From a virus: DNA of 35,977 bases. Position numbers and translations under genes: made by a program. Positions 1-7,884 of this stretch are shown one piece after another (position 1 is the stretch's first letter; the number at the start of each line of letters is the position of its first letter). Below the pieces are notes generated by a model. The model was not told the origin of the DNA and made no database searches. It was given only the letters and a program-made list of their open reading frames with translations. The DNA lies in IMG/VR virus record IMGVR_UViG_3300046007_006885, positions 1 through 35,977 of that record. One strand, written 5' to 3'.

Positions 1-339
1 GGCACAGTGTTAGATTTTGGTGGTACTAAAGAAGTTACACTAAGTACAACAAGCCATTCCAGTAAAGTCGCAGGTGTGGTATCTACTAACCCTAGTTATT
101 TGATGAACTCTATGCAACAAGGTGAAAATGTAGTAGAATTAGCGTTAACAGGGCGAGTGCCCACAATGGTAATAGGACCAGTTGGGAAAGGAGATCGATT
201 AGTGACCAGTCATATCCCAGGAGTAGCTCAACGGCTAGACCCAGCTCTTTATCAGCCTGGCACAATAATTGGTAAAAGTTTAGAAGAATATCATGGCAAT
301 GTTCCTGCCATGATCACTGTTGTAGTAGGTCGAACTTAA
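1..339 (+). CDS. Tail fibre / collar-type structural protein, C-terminal part (5' truncated)
   Basis: The reading frame is open from base 1, so only the last ~112 residues are seen and the true start lies outside the window; the GTG at 7 is not a credible start. The visible part has the pattern KVAGVVSTNPSYLMNS, then GRVPTMVIGPVGKGDRLVTS, then PGVA and GTIIGKSLE, ending in VVVGRT. From memory this is the compact C-terminal shell of many phage tail-fibre or tail-collar proteins and of some bacterial surface proteins. The next gene starts one base after the stop. The position just before an adhesin-like gene and a glycan cassette fits a host-recognition fibre. The exact fibre class cannot be told without the N-terminus. 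Confidence 0.6.
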   Translation, partial: GTVLDFGGTKEVTLSTTSHSSKVAGVVSTNPSYLMNSMQQGENVVELALTGRVPTMVIGPVGKGDRLVTSHIPGVAQRLDPALYQPGTIIGKSLEEYHGNVPAMITVVVGRT

Positions 340-340
340 C

Positions 341-949
341 ATGGTTGCATTATCCGGTGGAGTAACTTTAACTGGCGGGGTTAATGTAAGTGGCTTTCAA
401 ATTGAGCCTTTGGTTTTTAACACTGTGCCTTCAACACAAGCTCCAGGACCTCTAAATATTTACTATCGACGTAGCAAAATAGTAGTGATATATACTGCAG
501 CTGAATTAAATGCAGCTGGCATTTCGGGATCCACAACATTTAATGCCCTTGGTATGTTTGTGATAACAGCACCGTCAAGTAGTTATCAACCCTATCCTAG
601 TTATACAGTGGGAATGATTAACACAGCAAACGCAGTTGGAACTAATATAACTACAGGATGGACCACAGTTCGGAATGCAGCGAATTTACCTACTTTTACT
701 GCTAGTGTTAATTTACCTCTAGATATTATCTTTAACACAAACTTTACATGGAATGGCACAAGTAATTTAGGGATTGGATTTGCATGGGGTATGGTCCCCA
801 CTGGGTATGTGGCAGCAGGCTCAGTAAGAAGCAACAGTACGGGTTCAATTGCTTATGCTATAACTGACAGTGCAGGTGCATATACTTTGGCAGATGCAAC
901 TAGTAGCACAAGTGCTGGCAGACCCATAATCACTTTATATAGGGTATAA
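341..949 (+). CDS. Putative adhesin / tail-tip protein with Bacteroidetes-style beta-sandwich module
   Basis: A 202-residue protein rich in Ser, Thr, Gly and Asn, with almost no charged residues. It starts one base after the upstream fibre gene. Residues ~45-150 contain IYTAAELNAAGI, then YTVGMINT, TTGWTTV and FTWNGTSNLGIGF. This order closely resembles a repeat module I know from secreted, cell-surface proteins of Bacteroidetes. No signal peptide is seen, as expected for a virion protein. Inference: a small receptor-binding or fibre-tip component made with the preceding fibre gene. The function is not proven and the domain has no name I can give with certainty. Confidence 0.5.
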   Translation: MVALSGGVTLTGGVNVSGFQIEPLVFNTVPSTQAPGPLNIYYRRSKIVVIYTAAELNAAGISGSTTFNALGMFVITAPSSSYQPYPSYTVGMINTANAVGTNITTGWTTVRNAANLPTFTASVNLPLDIIFNTNFTWNGTSNLGIGFAWGMVPTGYVAAGSVRSNSTGSIAYAITDSAGAYTLADATSSTSAGRPIITLYRV

Positions 950-952
950 AAA

Positions 953-1123
953 ATGGAAATTTGGTTAGTATTAATTACACCTTATGATGAATATAACACA
1001 AGTTACATTATATCGGGTGCGTTTGATTCAGAGCAAAAAGCGCAGATTGAATTCGAAGATTTAGCTACTAGCGGAAAATATACCTTAGACGAACTTAGAA
1101 TTGTGACTATGCCAGTACAATAA
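953..1123 (+). CDS. Small hypothetical protein, 56 aa
   Basis: A short open frame starting three bases after the stop of the adhesin-like gene (MEIWLVLITPYDEYNTSY...), ending VTMPVQ. It is acidic and soluble-looking. Its beginning (a beta strand, an acidic loop, then SGAFDSEQKAQIEFEDL) could form a small beta-alpha fold. It fills an otherwise empty gap and shares strand and spacing with the upstream genes. No family recognised. No clear Shine-Dalgarno sequence; the upstream bases are A-rich. Confidence 0.5.
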   Translation: MEIWLVLITPYDEYNTSYIISGAFDSEQKAQIEFEDLATSGKYTLDELRIVTMPVQ

Positions 1124-1144
1124 TTTTTGTCTGTTTTTCCCTGC

Positions 1145-1152
1145 GTTAAATA
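1145..1152 (+). promoter_or_regulatory. Possible T4-late-type promoter motif before the glycan cassette
   Basis: GTTAAATA lies 27 bases before the ATG at 1180, in the 56-base gap between the orphan gene and the first glycosyltransferase. It matches the TAAATA core seen before several structural genes in this window. It is the only intergenic space of any size before the 13-gene cassette, so a promoter here could drive the whole run. The motif is short and AT-rich, hence low confidence. Confidence 0.35.
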
Positions 1153-1179
1153 ATTACAAATTCACTAATTCAATTAGGC

Positions 1180-2238
1180 ATGGACTGTACTTTACATATT
1201 CTGACAAATCCTTCTGGCATTACACACACAAACTATAGAATGGAACCATTCAATGTTGCAGCATTGAAATTCATCGAAAATATGCAACAACGTGGGTACA
1301 ATCTAGTTCATTATGGACATGAATCTGCTGGAGTTACCTGTGAACACGAAGTTTGTGTAACTAACAGTGAATTCCCTCCTCCTGAGCACGGTAGTTTACT
1401 AAATCATCAACCAAATTTAATCAGTGTTTACAATGAACGTGCCACAAAAGCTGTAGCAAAAAGAAAACGTCCCGGCGACATGTTATTGGCGTTTTACGGT
1501 AGAGCCAATAAACCAACCATGGACGATCATCCAGATTTATTTTGTTTAGAGCCCAGTATTGGATATCCGCCCGATGCAGTATATTCCAATTATCGTGCAT
1601 TTGTTAGTTACAGTCAAATGCACTATTTTTATGGATTACACAAAATGTTGCTAAAACCAAGTTGGTATGATGCAGTGATTCCAAACGCATTTACTCCTAG
1701 TGAATTTGATTTTTGCAGCGAAAAAGAAGATTATTTTGTTTATTTAGGCAGAGTTAACTATGACAAAGGCATAGATTTATGTATACAGGTAACAGAACGT
1801 ATTGGAAAAAAACTATATATTGCAGGTCCTGCCACTGATTTACAACACTTGAATTATTCAAAAGTTCCAGATCATGTGGAACTATTAGGATATGTAAACC
1901 CCAAACAGCGAAGTGATTTATTACGGCGTGCCCAATGTTTAATGGCACCGACCCACTATATAGAACCATTTGGCAATATTGTGGCTGAAGCACAGTTTTG
2001 TGGAACTCCTGTTTTAACAACCGATTGGGGTGGATTTGTAGACAGTGTAGTGCATGGAGTCACAGGATTTAGATGTAAAGATTTTGGTAGTTTTGTTCGA
2101 GCAGCCCAACGAGTACATGAATTGGATCCTGTAACTTGTAGATCGTGGGCCGAACAAAATTTCAGTGATCAAGTTGTCCATGACCAGTTTGATGAGTGGA
2201 TTCAAAAAATTGCAAGGCAAAATTTCTACTATGTATAA
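1180..2238 (+). CDS. Glycosyltransferase, GT4-like (GT-B fold)
   Basis: A 352-residue protein with the C-terminal nucleotide-sugar half of GT4 retaining glycosyltransferases. It has a YLGRVNYDKGIDL strand-helix near residues 188-200 and an EPFGNIVAE motif at 262-270, which is the EX7E donor-binding motif with E262 and E270. The run TPVLTTDWGG and then VHGVTGF follows. The N-terminal half begins TLHILTNPSG and has a less conserved acceptor domain. It is the first gene of the cassette and overlaps the next gene by 8 bases. It probably transfers a sugar to a phage or host surface acceptor; donor and acceptor are unknown. Confidence 0.85.
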   Translation: MDCTLHILTNPSGITHTNYRMEPFNVAALKFIENMQQRGYNLVHYGHESAGVTCEHEVCVTNSEFPPPEHGSLLNHQPNLISVYNERATKAVAKRKRPGDMLLAFYGRANKPTMDDHPDLFCLEPSIGYPPDAVYSNYRAFVSYSQMHYFYGLHKMLLKPSWYDAVIPNAFTPSEFDFCSEKEDYFVYLGRVNYDKGIDLCIQVTERIGKKLYIAGPATDLQHLNYSKVPDHVELLGYVNPKQRSDLLRRAQCLMAPTHYIEPFGNIVAEAQFCGTPVLTTDWGGFVDSVVHGVTGFRCKDFGSFVRAAQRVHELDPVTCRSWAEQNFSDQVVHDQFDEWIQKIARQNFYYV

Positions 2239-2641
2239 AATTTATAGTCGATTAAATTCTTCTACTTTATGTCATTTAGTTCACCGATTTGATGAAATCA
2301 CTGAACGTACAAACGTGGCCGAAGATCATCAATTTTTACAATTAGCAACATTAAGAATGAAAAAAGGACAAACGTTTCGTCCTCACCGACATATTTGGAA
2401 AAATACTCCTAGTCCGTGTATAATAGCACAAGAAAGTTGGGTAGTGATAAAAGGCAGTGTAGAATGCAGCTTTTATGACACAGACGGAACGTTTATCGAA
2501 AAACAAATAATTCGTGCAGGTGATTGTAGTATGACATTTGAAGGCGGTCACACTTACACTATACTTGAGGATGACACTGTGGTATATGAATATAAAACCG
2601 GTCCTTATACTGGACAGCAAAATGATAAGGTGTTTATTTGA
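2231..2641 (+). CDS. Cupin-fold protein (WbuC-like or sugar-isomerase-like)
   Basis: 136 residues from the ATG at 2231. An in-frame ATG at 2165 would overlap the glycosyltransferase by 74 bases and add an unconserved-looking basic stretch, so it is rejected. Cupin motif 1 is visible as H52, H54 (PHRHIW), E68 and G75 (ESWVVIKGSV). Motif 2 is GDCSMTFEGGH with G97 and H107. These four residues would bind a metal. Single-domain cupins of this size often sit in polysaccharide clusters. The likely role is modification or binding of a sugar nucleotide, but the reaction cannot be deduced. The stop overlaps the start of the next gene. Confidence 0.65.
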   Translation: MYKIYSRLNSSTLCHLVHRFDEITERTNVAEDHQFLQLATLRMKKGQTFRPHRHIWKNTPSPCIIAQESWVVIKGSVECSFYDTDGTFIEKQIIRAGDCSMTFEGGHTYTILEDDTVVYEYKTGPYTGQQNDKVFI

Positions 2642-3261
2642 TGACTAAATTGTCTACTATTCCTATGCAAAAGCAATTGTTTTTTACATCTAAAATTGTA
2701 GACAACGAAGCATTTAGTACGGAAGAAATTGATTGGATTGCCAATTATTGTAAAACTTTAGAAATCAATAAGGGCGAATTATTTAAATCAAATCCAGATT
2801 ATTCTACTAGAGATGCATATACAGCTTGGATAGAATATCCTACTTATGACACACAGTGGATATATGATAGGTTAAATTCCAGGATAGAAAGATTTAATGA
2901 TCATGTTTTTAATTTGGATCTGACCGGTATACCATATATTCAATATGCTGAGTATCATAAAGGTGGGCACCATGACTTTCATATGGACTTGGCATTTGAT
3001 AATCCACAACAATATGATTACAGAATTAATGAATTTTTTAGAAAACTAACAGTGGTGATTCTTCTTACTCAACCAGAGGTAGATTTCGGTGGAGGAGAAT
3101 TTCAACTTAATATGAGTATGGAACGCACACCTACTATTGCACCATTAGTAAAAGGCAGTGTATTATTGTTCCCGTCATTTTTATTACACAAAGTGTGTCC
3201 AGTTACTTGGGGAGTAAGAAAAACTCTTACTACATGGGTACTAGGTCCTAAATTAAGATAA
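2641..3261 (+). CDS. 2-oxoglutarate/Fe(II) oxygenase, prolyl-4-hydroxylase type
   Basis: 206 residues from ATG 2641, which shares its A with the stop codon of the cupin gene. The iron triad is visible: H114-x-D116 in HHDFHMD and H183 in LLHKV. R193, ten residues later in GVRKTLTTWV, is the usual 2-oxoglutarate carboxylate ligand. The segment DFGGGEFQL at ~148-156 is the typical core strand of the P4H superfamily. All catalytic residues are present. Proteins of this class hydroxylate Pro, Lys, Asp or Asn side chains or small molecules; the substrate here is unknown. This is the first of five such enzymes in the cassette. Confidence 0.85.
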   Translation: MTKLSTIPMQKQLFFTSKIVDNEAFSTEEIDWIANYCKTLEINKGELFKSNPDYSTRDAYTAWIEYPTYDTQWIYDRLNSRIERFNDHVFNLDLTGIPYIQYAEYHKGGHHDFHMDLAFDNPQQYDYRINEFFRKLTVVILLTQPEVDFGGGEFQLNMSMERTPTIAPLVKGSVLLFPSFLLHKVCPVTWGVRKTLTTWVLGPKLR

Positions 3262-3264
3262 CAT

Positions 3265-3795
3265 ATGAAATTAGGAACTGATGTTTGTATAGACAAAACT
3301 GCTATTTTTACAAGAATAGAGTTATGTCGAATTGGAAATCATGTTGCTATCGATCCTTTCTTTTATTGTTCGACACAATTGGAAATTCACGATTATGTGC
3401 ATATAAGTCCGCACGTTGCTGTAATAGGTGGCAAATTATCTAAATTAACAGTTGAAGATTTTTGTTTTTTAAGCGTTGGTTCTAAATTCATATGTGGCAG
3501 TGAACAGTTTCACGGTGATGGATTAATTGGTCCTTTAATTCCAAATGAATATAAAGATCGACAAACCCTTGCTCCTATAGTCCTAAAACGGTTTAGTGGG
3601 GTGCTTGCTAATAGTGTGGTTCTTCCAGGAGTAACTATGGCAGAAGGCAGTGTTTTAGGATCTAATAGTTTACTTAAAACTAATACAGAACCGTGGACAG
3701 TATACGCAGGAAGTCCAGCCAGACCTATAAGAAAAAGAAACAAAGACAAAGCATATGAATATGCAGCTAAATTAGGATATACATATAATGACTAA
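3265..3795 (+). CDS. Left-handed beta-helix (hexapeptide) acyltransferase
   Basis: 176 residues with the periodic hydrophobic hexapeptide pattern of LbH acyltransferases (for example IGNHVAIDP, IHDYVHISPHVAVIGG, VLANSVVLPGVTMAEGSVLGSNSLL). It ends in the typical tail WTVYAGSPARPIRKR. A likely catalytic His is in EQFHGDG at ~81-87. The family transfers acetyl from acetyl-CoA to a sugar hydroxyl or amino group. Next to a DegT-type enzyme and Gmd, an N-acetyltransferase acting on a GDP-4-amino sugar (PerB-like) is attractive but unproven; an O-acetyltransferase is equally possible from sequence alone. It overlaps the next gene by 8 bases. Confidence 0.8.
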   Translation: MKLGTDVCIDKTAIFTRIELCRIGNHVAIDPFFYCSTQLEIHDYVHISPHVAVIGGKLSKLTVEDFCFLSVGSKFICGSEQFHGDGLIGPLIPNEYKDRQTLAPIVLKRFSGVLANSVVLPGVTMAEGSVLGSNSLLKTNTEPWTVYAGSPARPIRKRNKDKAYEYAAKLGYTYND

Positions 3796-4483
3796 ATTTA
3801 ATAGTTGGCCAAGCGGGCGACTGCCAGATCATTTTCAAAGACCGGAATTGGCGGAGTTAAAAAAATTGGGGTACAACTGGACTGATCCACGTGATGCAGT
3901 AGAAATTTTTGAACGTAAAGTTGCGGATTTTGCCGGATCAAAATATGCAGTAGCAGTGGATTGTTGTACCAATGGAGTTTTTTTATGTTTGAAATACGTA
4001 CAAGCTCGCGGTGTAATTGAAATCCCAAAGCATACATATCAAAGTATTCCGATGAATATCATTCACGCAGGGTGCGTCCCCGCATTCAGACATGAAGAAT
4101 GGTCAGGTATGTATCAACTGAAACCCTATAACATCTGGGATGCTGCAACAAGATGGCGCAAGGGAATGTATCAGGGTGGGTTGCATGTTTGTAGTTTCCA
4201 AATAAAAAAACGTGTGCCAATTGGTCGCGGAGGTATGATTCTCACTGATGACAAAGATGCTTATGATTGGTTAAGTAAAGCAAGATATGACGGCAGGGAT
4301 TTAACTATAAGCCAATGGGAGGATGATGGTGAAATTTGCGGTTGGCATATGTATATGACTCCAGAAGATGCTGCCCGGGGAATCATACTAATGGATCAAG
4401 TACCCGAAAATAATCCCGATTGTGGTGGGTGGGAAAATTATGCAGATCTTAGTGAAAAGAAATTATTTAAAAACTTAATATGA
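3788..4483 (+). CDS. Short DegT/DnrJ/EryC1/StrS-type PLP enzyme
   Basis: 231 residues, against about 360-390 for full DegT sugar aminotransferases. The pattern VEIFERKVADFAGSKYAVAVD resembles the family's E..fa...G.kyav.v..gT start. D118 in WDAA fits the Asp that contacts the PLP ring nitrogen. SFQIKKRVPIGRGGMI at 136-151 aligns with the PLP-lysine loop, making K141 the probable Schiff-base lysine. The small C-terminal domain is mostly missing, yet the frame is intact and coupled to both neighbours, so this looks like a compact version rather than a broken gene. With the adjacent Gmd it could aminate GDP-4-keto-6-deoxymannose. The reduced size leaves activity uncertain. Confidence 0.7.
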   Translation: MTKFNSWPSGRLPDHFQRPELAELKKLGYNWTDPRDAVEIFERKVADFAGSKYAVAVDCCTNGVFLCLKYVQARGVIEIPKHTYQSIPMNIIHAGCVPAFRHEEWSGMYQLKPYNIWDAATRWRKGMYQGGLHVCSFQIKKRVPIGRGGMILTDDKDAYDWLSKARYDGRDLTISQWEDDGEICGWHMYMTPEDAARGIILMDQVPENNPDCGGWENYADLSEKKLFKNLI

Positions 4484-5448
4484 AAAAGAAAGCACTAATT
4501 ACTGGTATTACCGGTCAAGACGGTAGTTACTTAACAGAATATCTATTAGAACTTGGATACGAAGTATTTGGTATAGTAAGACGCCAAAGTGTACCTGAAA
4601 ATCAAAGCAGTAGATTACAACATATCAACGACAATATTACAAGAATATACGGTGATCTGACAGATGAGTGGTCCGTGACCAAAGTAATTAATGATGTTCA
4701 ACCAGATGAAATTTATAATCTAGGTGCAATGAGTCATGTAAGAATTAGTTTTGATATGCCGGCATTTACTATTAAAACTAATAGTCTCGGTGTTTTAAAC
4801 ATGCTGGAATCTTACAGACAATTTTGCCCTAAAGCAAAATTTTATCAAGCTAGCAGCAGTGAAATGTTTGGTAATAGCATTGATACTGATGGAGTACAAA
4901 GACTAACAACTCCAATGACTCCGGTTAGCCCCTATGGTTGTAGTAAAGTAATGGGTTTTAATTTAACCAGACATTACCGAGACGCATACAAATTACATGC
5001 ATGTAATGGCATATTGTTTAATCATGAAAGTCCACGTAGAGGCACCAATTTCGTTACTAACAAAGTAGTAAAAACTGCAGTAGAAATTAAAAAAGGTTTG
5101 GCAGATCTACTAGAACTGGGTAATTTAGATAGTTCAAGAGATTGGGGACATAGTTATGATTATGTTCGTGCCATGCATCTAATTGTAAATCATGATGCTG
5201 CAAGAGATTGGGTTGTGGCCACCGGAGAAAGTCACACAGTAAGAGATCTATGCCGATACGTTTTTGAAAGTTTAGATTTAAATTACGAAAACTATGTAGT
5301 ACAAAATCAAAAATTCTTACGTCCCGAAGAATTAAAATATCTCCGAGGTGACAGCACAGAAATCAGATTACAACTGGGATGGCAACCTAAATATACTTTT
5401 GAATCCATGCTAGATGAAATGATTGCGCATTGGATGAAAATATTATGA
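4480..5448 (+). CDS. gmd: GDP-mannose 4,6-dehydratase
   Basis: 322 residues of the extended short-chain dehydrogenase family. The Rossmann motif GITGQDGSYL is at 9-18. The catalytic set fits GMD: S126-x-E128 in SSSEMFG, with Y152 and K156 in PYGCSK. NHESPRRGTNFVTNK at 181-195 is the GMD signature, with Arg residues that contact NADP or GDP. The reaction is GDP-mannose to GDP-4-keto-6-deoxymannose, the branch point to GDP-fucose, GDP-rhamnose and GDP-perosamine. No GMER/WcaG-type gene follows in the window, whereas a DegT-type enzyme and an acyltransferase precede it. It is slightly shorter than the usual ~345-370 residues and overlaps both neighbours by 4 bases. Confidence 0.92.
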   Translation: MKKKALITGITGQDGSYLTEYLLELGYEVFGIVRRQSVPENQSSRLQHINDNITRIYGDLTDEWSVTKVINDVQPDEIYNLGAMSHVRISFDMPAFTIKTNSLGVLNMLESYRQFCPKAKFYQASSSEMFGNSIDTDGVQRLTTPMTPVSPYGCSKVMGFNLTRHYRDAYKLHACNGILFNHESPRRGTNFVTNKVVKTAVEIKKGLADLLELGNLDSSRDWGHSYDYVRAMHLIVNHDAARDWVVATGESHTVRDLCRYVFESLDLNYENYVVQNQKFLRPEELKYLRGDSTEIRLQLGWQPKYTFESMLDEMIAHWMKIL

Positions 5449-6293
5449 AAAATTTTATTTTTGTTTTACCAGGGGGAGGACCATTTAGTAGATTCTTGCA
5501 ATGTGGAGTGATTCCCTTGGCCGAACACAATATAGAGTTTGATAACGCATTTTTGACGTTGAGTCCTTTTGAAGAAAATACTAATAATGATGAGTATCTG
5601 CAAGAGGCTGTCGATCATATAGTAAGAAATAGAAGTAGTATGGAGAATTATGGTATTTCTAAACCTTATGATCATATTATGGGATATGTATTAGATCAGC
5701 AAATAGACAGAACCTATGAATTTAATGGTTTTCTTCCATTTGGCAAAATGTATGATAAAGAAAATCCTATTGAACATAGTCCAATGTTACAGGAATACAA
5801 AAGAGTATTGCGTAAACTTCATATCCAAAATGAAATAAAAACTCGAGTAGACAATTTATGTAAATTAGTGCAAATAGATGAACGCACGTTAGGCGCACAT
5901 GTCAGAATGACCACGATGGCAGTTCACAATAACTATAACATTGCCCGATTTGAAGATTATTGTGGAGCAATAGATAAAGAGTTAGAAACTGGAAATTACA
6001 ATGGACTTTATGTTGCTACAGATAATGTAGAAAGTCTGGTCAAAATGGAACAGAGATACGGACACATAATTAGATATTATCCTAATCTTTTAAGATTGCC
6101 TACTGAGCAAATTACAGAAAAATGGCAATGGTCATGGGAATATGACATGTTTTTTAGAAAACAGTTTTGGCAAGAAAGTTTTATGGAAGCGATGACATTG
6201 GCCAGGTGCGGTGGATTGATATGTAATACTAGTAATTTCAGTAACGCTGCAATAGTTTTTAGCAATTCTATTAAAAAAGTTATTAGATTATGA
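5445..6293 (+). CDS. Fucosyltransferase-like glycosyltransferase (GT11/GT23-like)
   Basis: 282 residues. The ATG at 5445 overlaps the gmd stop in an ATGA junction, so an in-frame ATG at 5430 is rejected. The C-terminal half carries LGAHVRMTTM (compare the HxRRGD-type motif of GDP-fucose enzymes), then GLYVATDN, then EAMTLARCGGLICNTSNFSNAAI, which matches the nucleotide-binding end of alpha-1,2/1,6- and O-fucosyltransferases. The second basic residue of the HxRR pair is Met here. The place after gmd suggests it uses a GDP-deoxysugar. Assignment to one CAZy family is not safe by eye. Confidence 0.65.
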   Translation: MKNFIFVLPGGGPFSRFLQCGVIPLAEHNIEFDNAFLTLSPFEENTNNDEYLQEAVDHIVRNRSSMENYGISKPYDHIMGYVLDQQIDRTYEFNGFLPFGKMYDKENPIEHSPMLQEYKRVLRKLHIQNEIKTRVDNLCKLVQIDERTLGAHVRMTTMAVHNNYNIARFEDYCGAIDKELETGNYNGLYVATDNVESLVKMEQRYGHIIRYYPNLLRLPTEQITEKWQWSWEYDMFFRKQFWQESFMEAMTLARCGGLICNTSNFSNAAIVFSNSIKKVIRL

Positions 6294-7051
6294 AACATGC
6301 ATTTTTTATAACTTCCAGTATAGAACTAGATCCTAATCGGCCTTTCAAAGGAACAAAAAAACGTACAGTATTTTCAACAGAAGAAAGATTAGAGCAAACT
6401 TATAAAACTATTAATTCATGTAATCAATTGGCGCCAGGCAGCACTATTTTTCTAATAGACAGCAGTGCAACAAATCTAAGTGAATTACATAATTTACCAA
6501 ATGTAAATTATTTTCAACTTGAAAATTTAAATTCTACTATAGCTAACACAGTAAGGACTTATTCTAATAAGAGCTATTGTGAATGTCTAATGATGATTGA
6601 GTTTCTTAAACATTTTAAAAATTACCTTAAAGAATTTGACTTTGTAACAAAACTGTGTGGACGATATTGGTTTGATGAAACATTTAAATTGGATTTATAC
6701 ACTGAACAAAATCGGAATAAATTTTTTCTTAAAAAACCAATGTCCTGGTCAGGACCGCAAATTGATTTTTTAACACCTGAACAATTGCCTAGAGATTTAA
6801 TTGTTAACGGAGCATTAACAGGTACGTATACTGTGGCTCACGGGATGCATAGAGATAAAATAGATCAATACGAAGCATTGATATTTGCCTGTGCGCAAAG
6901 TAGTATGGAAAATATAAAATTTTATTATCAAGACGTTGAATATGCCTTATATTATTTTCTGAGAATATTCAATCTACTAGATGATGTTATACAAGTTCCG
7001 TGGGACGTCCATGGTCGCTGTGGTGTAACCGGTAATTGGGTAAAATACTAA
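6290..7051 (+). CDS. Probable glycosyltransferase-related protein, family unclear
   Basis: 253 residues. It starts with hydrophobic strands (KHAFFITSSIEL), then an ERLEQTYKTINSC helix and STIFLIDSS strand, reminiscent of a GT-A fold. FDFVTKLCGRYWFD at ~117-130 resembles the K.sGRYw segment of viral and bacterial polysaccharide transferases. Later segments include TGTYTVAHGMHRD and YQDVEYALYYF. No clear DxD motif is seen. It shares 4 bases with the previous gene and the last base with the next, so it is translationally coupled to two likely transferases. Function is inferred mainly from context. Confidence 0.45.
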   Translation: MKHAFFITSSIELDPNRPFKGTKKRTVFSTEERLEQTYKTINSCNQLAPGSTIFLIDSSATNLSELHNLPNVNYFQLENLNSTIANTVRTYSNKSYCECLMMIEFLKHFKNYLKEFDFVTKLCGRYWFDETFKLDLYTEQNRNKFFLKKPMSWSGPQIDFLTPEQLPRDLIVNGALTGTYTVAHGMHRDKIDQYEALIFACAQSSMENIKFYYQDVEYALYYFLRIFNLLDDVIQVPWDVHGRCGVTGNWVKY

Positions 7052-7884
7052 TGTTTGAAATAGAATCTCGCGGGTATATGCCTGCATATGGGCTAAACCA
7101 TTCTTTTGGATTTACTAAAAAATTTCCGTTGAAAGTTGCTGTTTGTTTTGATAACGTTAACTATAATCCTGATGCAGATATAAATGTGTTAGTGCAAAAT
7201 GAGCCGCCCAACCTTTATATTAAATTTTACGGAATGGTTAAAGAATGTCAAAATAAATTTGATTTAATTTTAGCATATGATCCTAGACTTGTAGCTATGC
7301 CACAGGCACAAGAATTCTGTGCAGTGGGATCTTGGGTAGGAGACAATTTACCTTTACAAAAACAAAATCAAATCAGTTTTATAATGAGCAGTAAAATTAA
7401 TGGTGCTCCTTATAGAATGAGATATAAAATATTAAATCGATATCGAAATGCTAAGATCATGGGTGTGTTTGAATATAAATTTCATAGAAGCCCGCCAATG
7501 ATTCCCAACAAAGATCCTTTTTTCATTAATGCTAAGTTTCATATAGCCTGTGAAAATCAAGACATGCCCAACATGTTTACAGAAAAACTACTAGATTGTT
7601 TCAAAACTTATACAGTTCCAATTTACTTTGGTTGTCATAACATAGAGCAATACTTTAATCCAAAGGGAATTTTGCAGTTCAGAACTATTGAAGAATTTGA
7701 ATACATTATTTCAAATTTGACAGCGGATACCTATGACGAGATGATGCCTTATATTAAAGAAAACTATGAGCTTGCACGACCATATTGGGAAAAAAGTGTT
7801 TTTCAAAGAATAGAAGAACAAATCGAAAAATTTATTATTAAAAAATTTAAATTAAATACTGATAACAGTCAAATAATACTATGA
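7051..7884 (+). CDS. GT10-like alpha-1,3-fucosyltransferase
   Basis: 277 residues from the ATG at 7051, which overlaps the upstream TAA by one base; an in-frame TTG at 7036 is rejected. The signature is FHIACENQDMPNMFTEKLLD followed by CFKTYTVPIYFGCHNIEQYF near residues 162-202. It corresponds to the GDP-fucose-binding core of GT10 (the ..tEKl.d.l..g.VPVy.G..ni..y pattern). The family transfers L-fucose, and related enzymes other GDP-6-deoxyhexoses, from GDP. Being in one operon with gmd makes a GDP-6-deoxyhexose donor likely. Acceptor unknown. Confidence 0.8.
   Translation: MFEIESRGYMPAYGLNHSFGFTKKFPLKVAVCFDNVNYNPDADINVLVQNEPPNLYIKFYGMVKECQNKFDLILAYDPRLVAMPQAQEFCAVGSWVGDNLPLQKQNQISFIMSSKINGAPYRMRYKILNRYRNAKIMGVFEYKFHRSPPMIPNKDPFFINAKFHIACENQDMPNMFTEKLLDCFKTYTVPIYFGCHNIEQYFNPKGILQFRTIEEFEYIISNLTADTYDEMMPYIKENYELARPYWEKSVFQRIEEQIEKFIIKKFKLNTDNSQIIL

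Noticed and set aside
2165-2230. Upstream in-frame start for the cupin gene; similar longer starts at 5430, 7036, 15043 and 24284 for other genes
   Set aside because: They create long overlaps with the previous gene or cross promoter/terminator signals, whereas the chosen ATGs give the ATGA/TAATG or motif-to-ATG spacing seen elsewhere.
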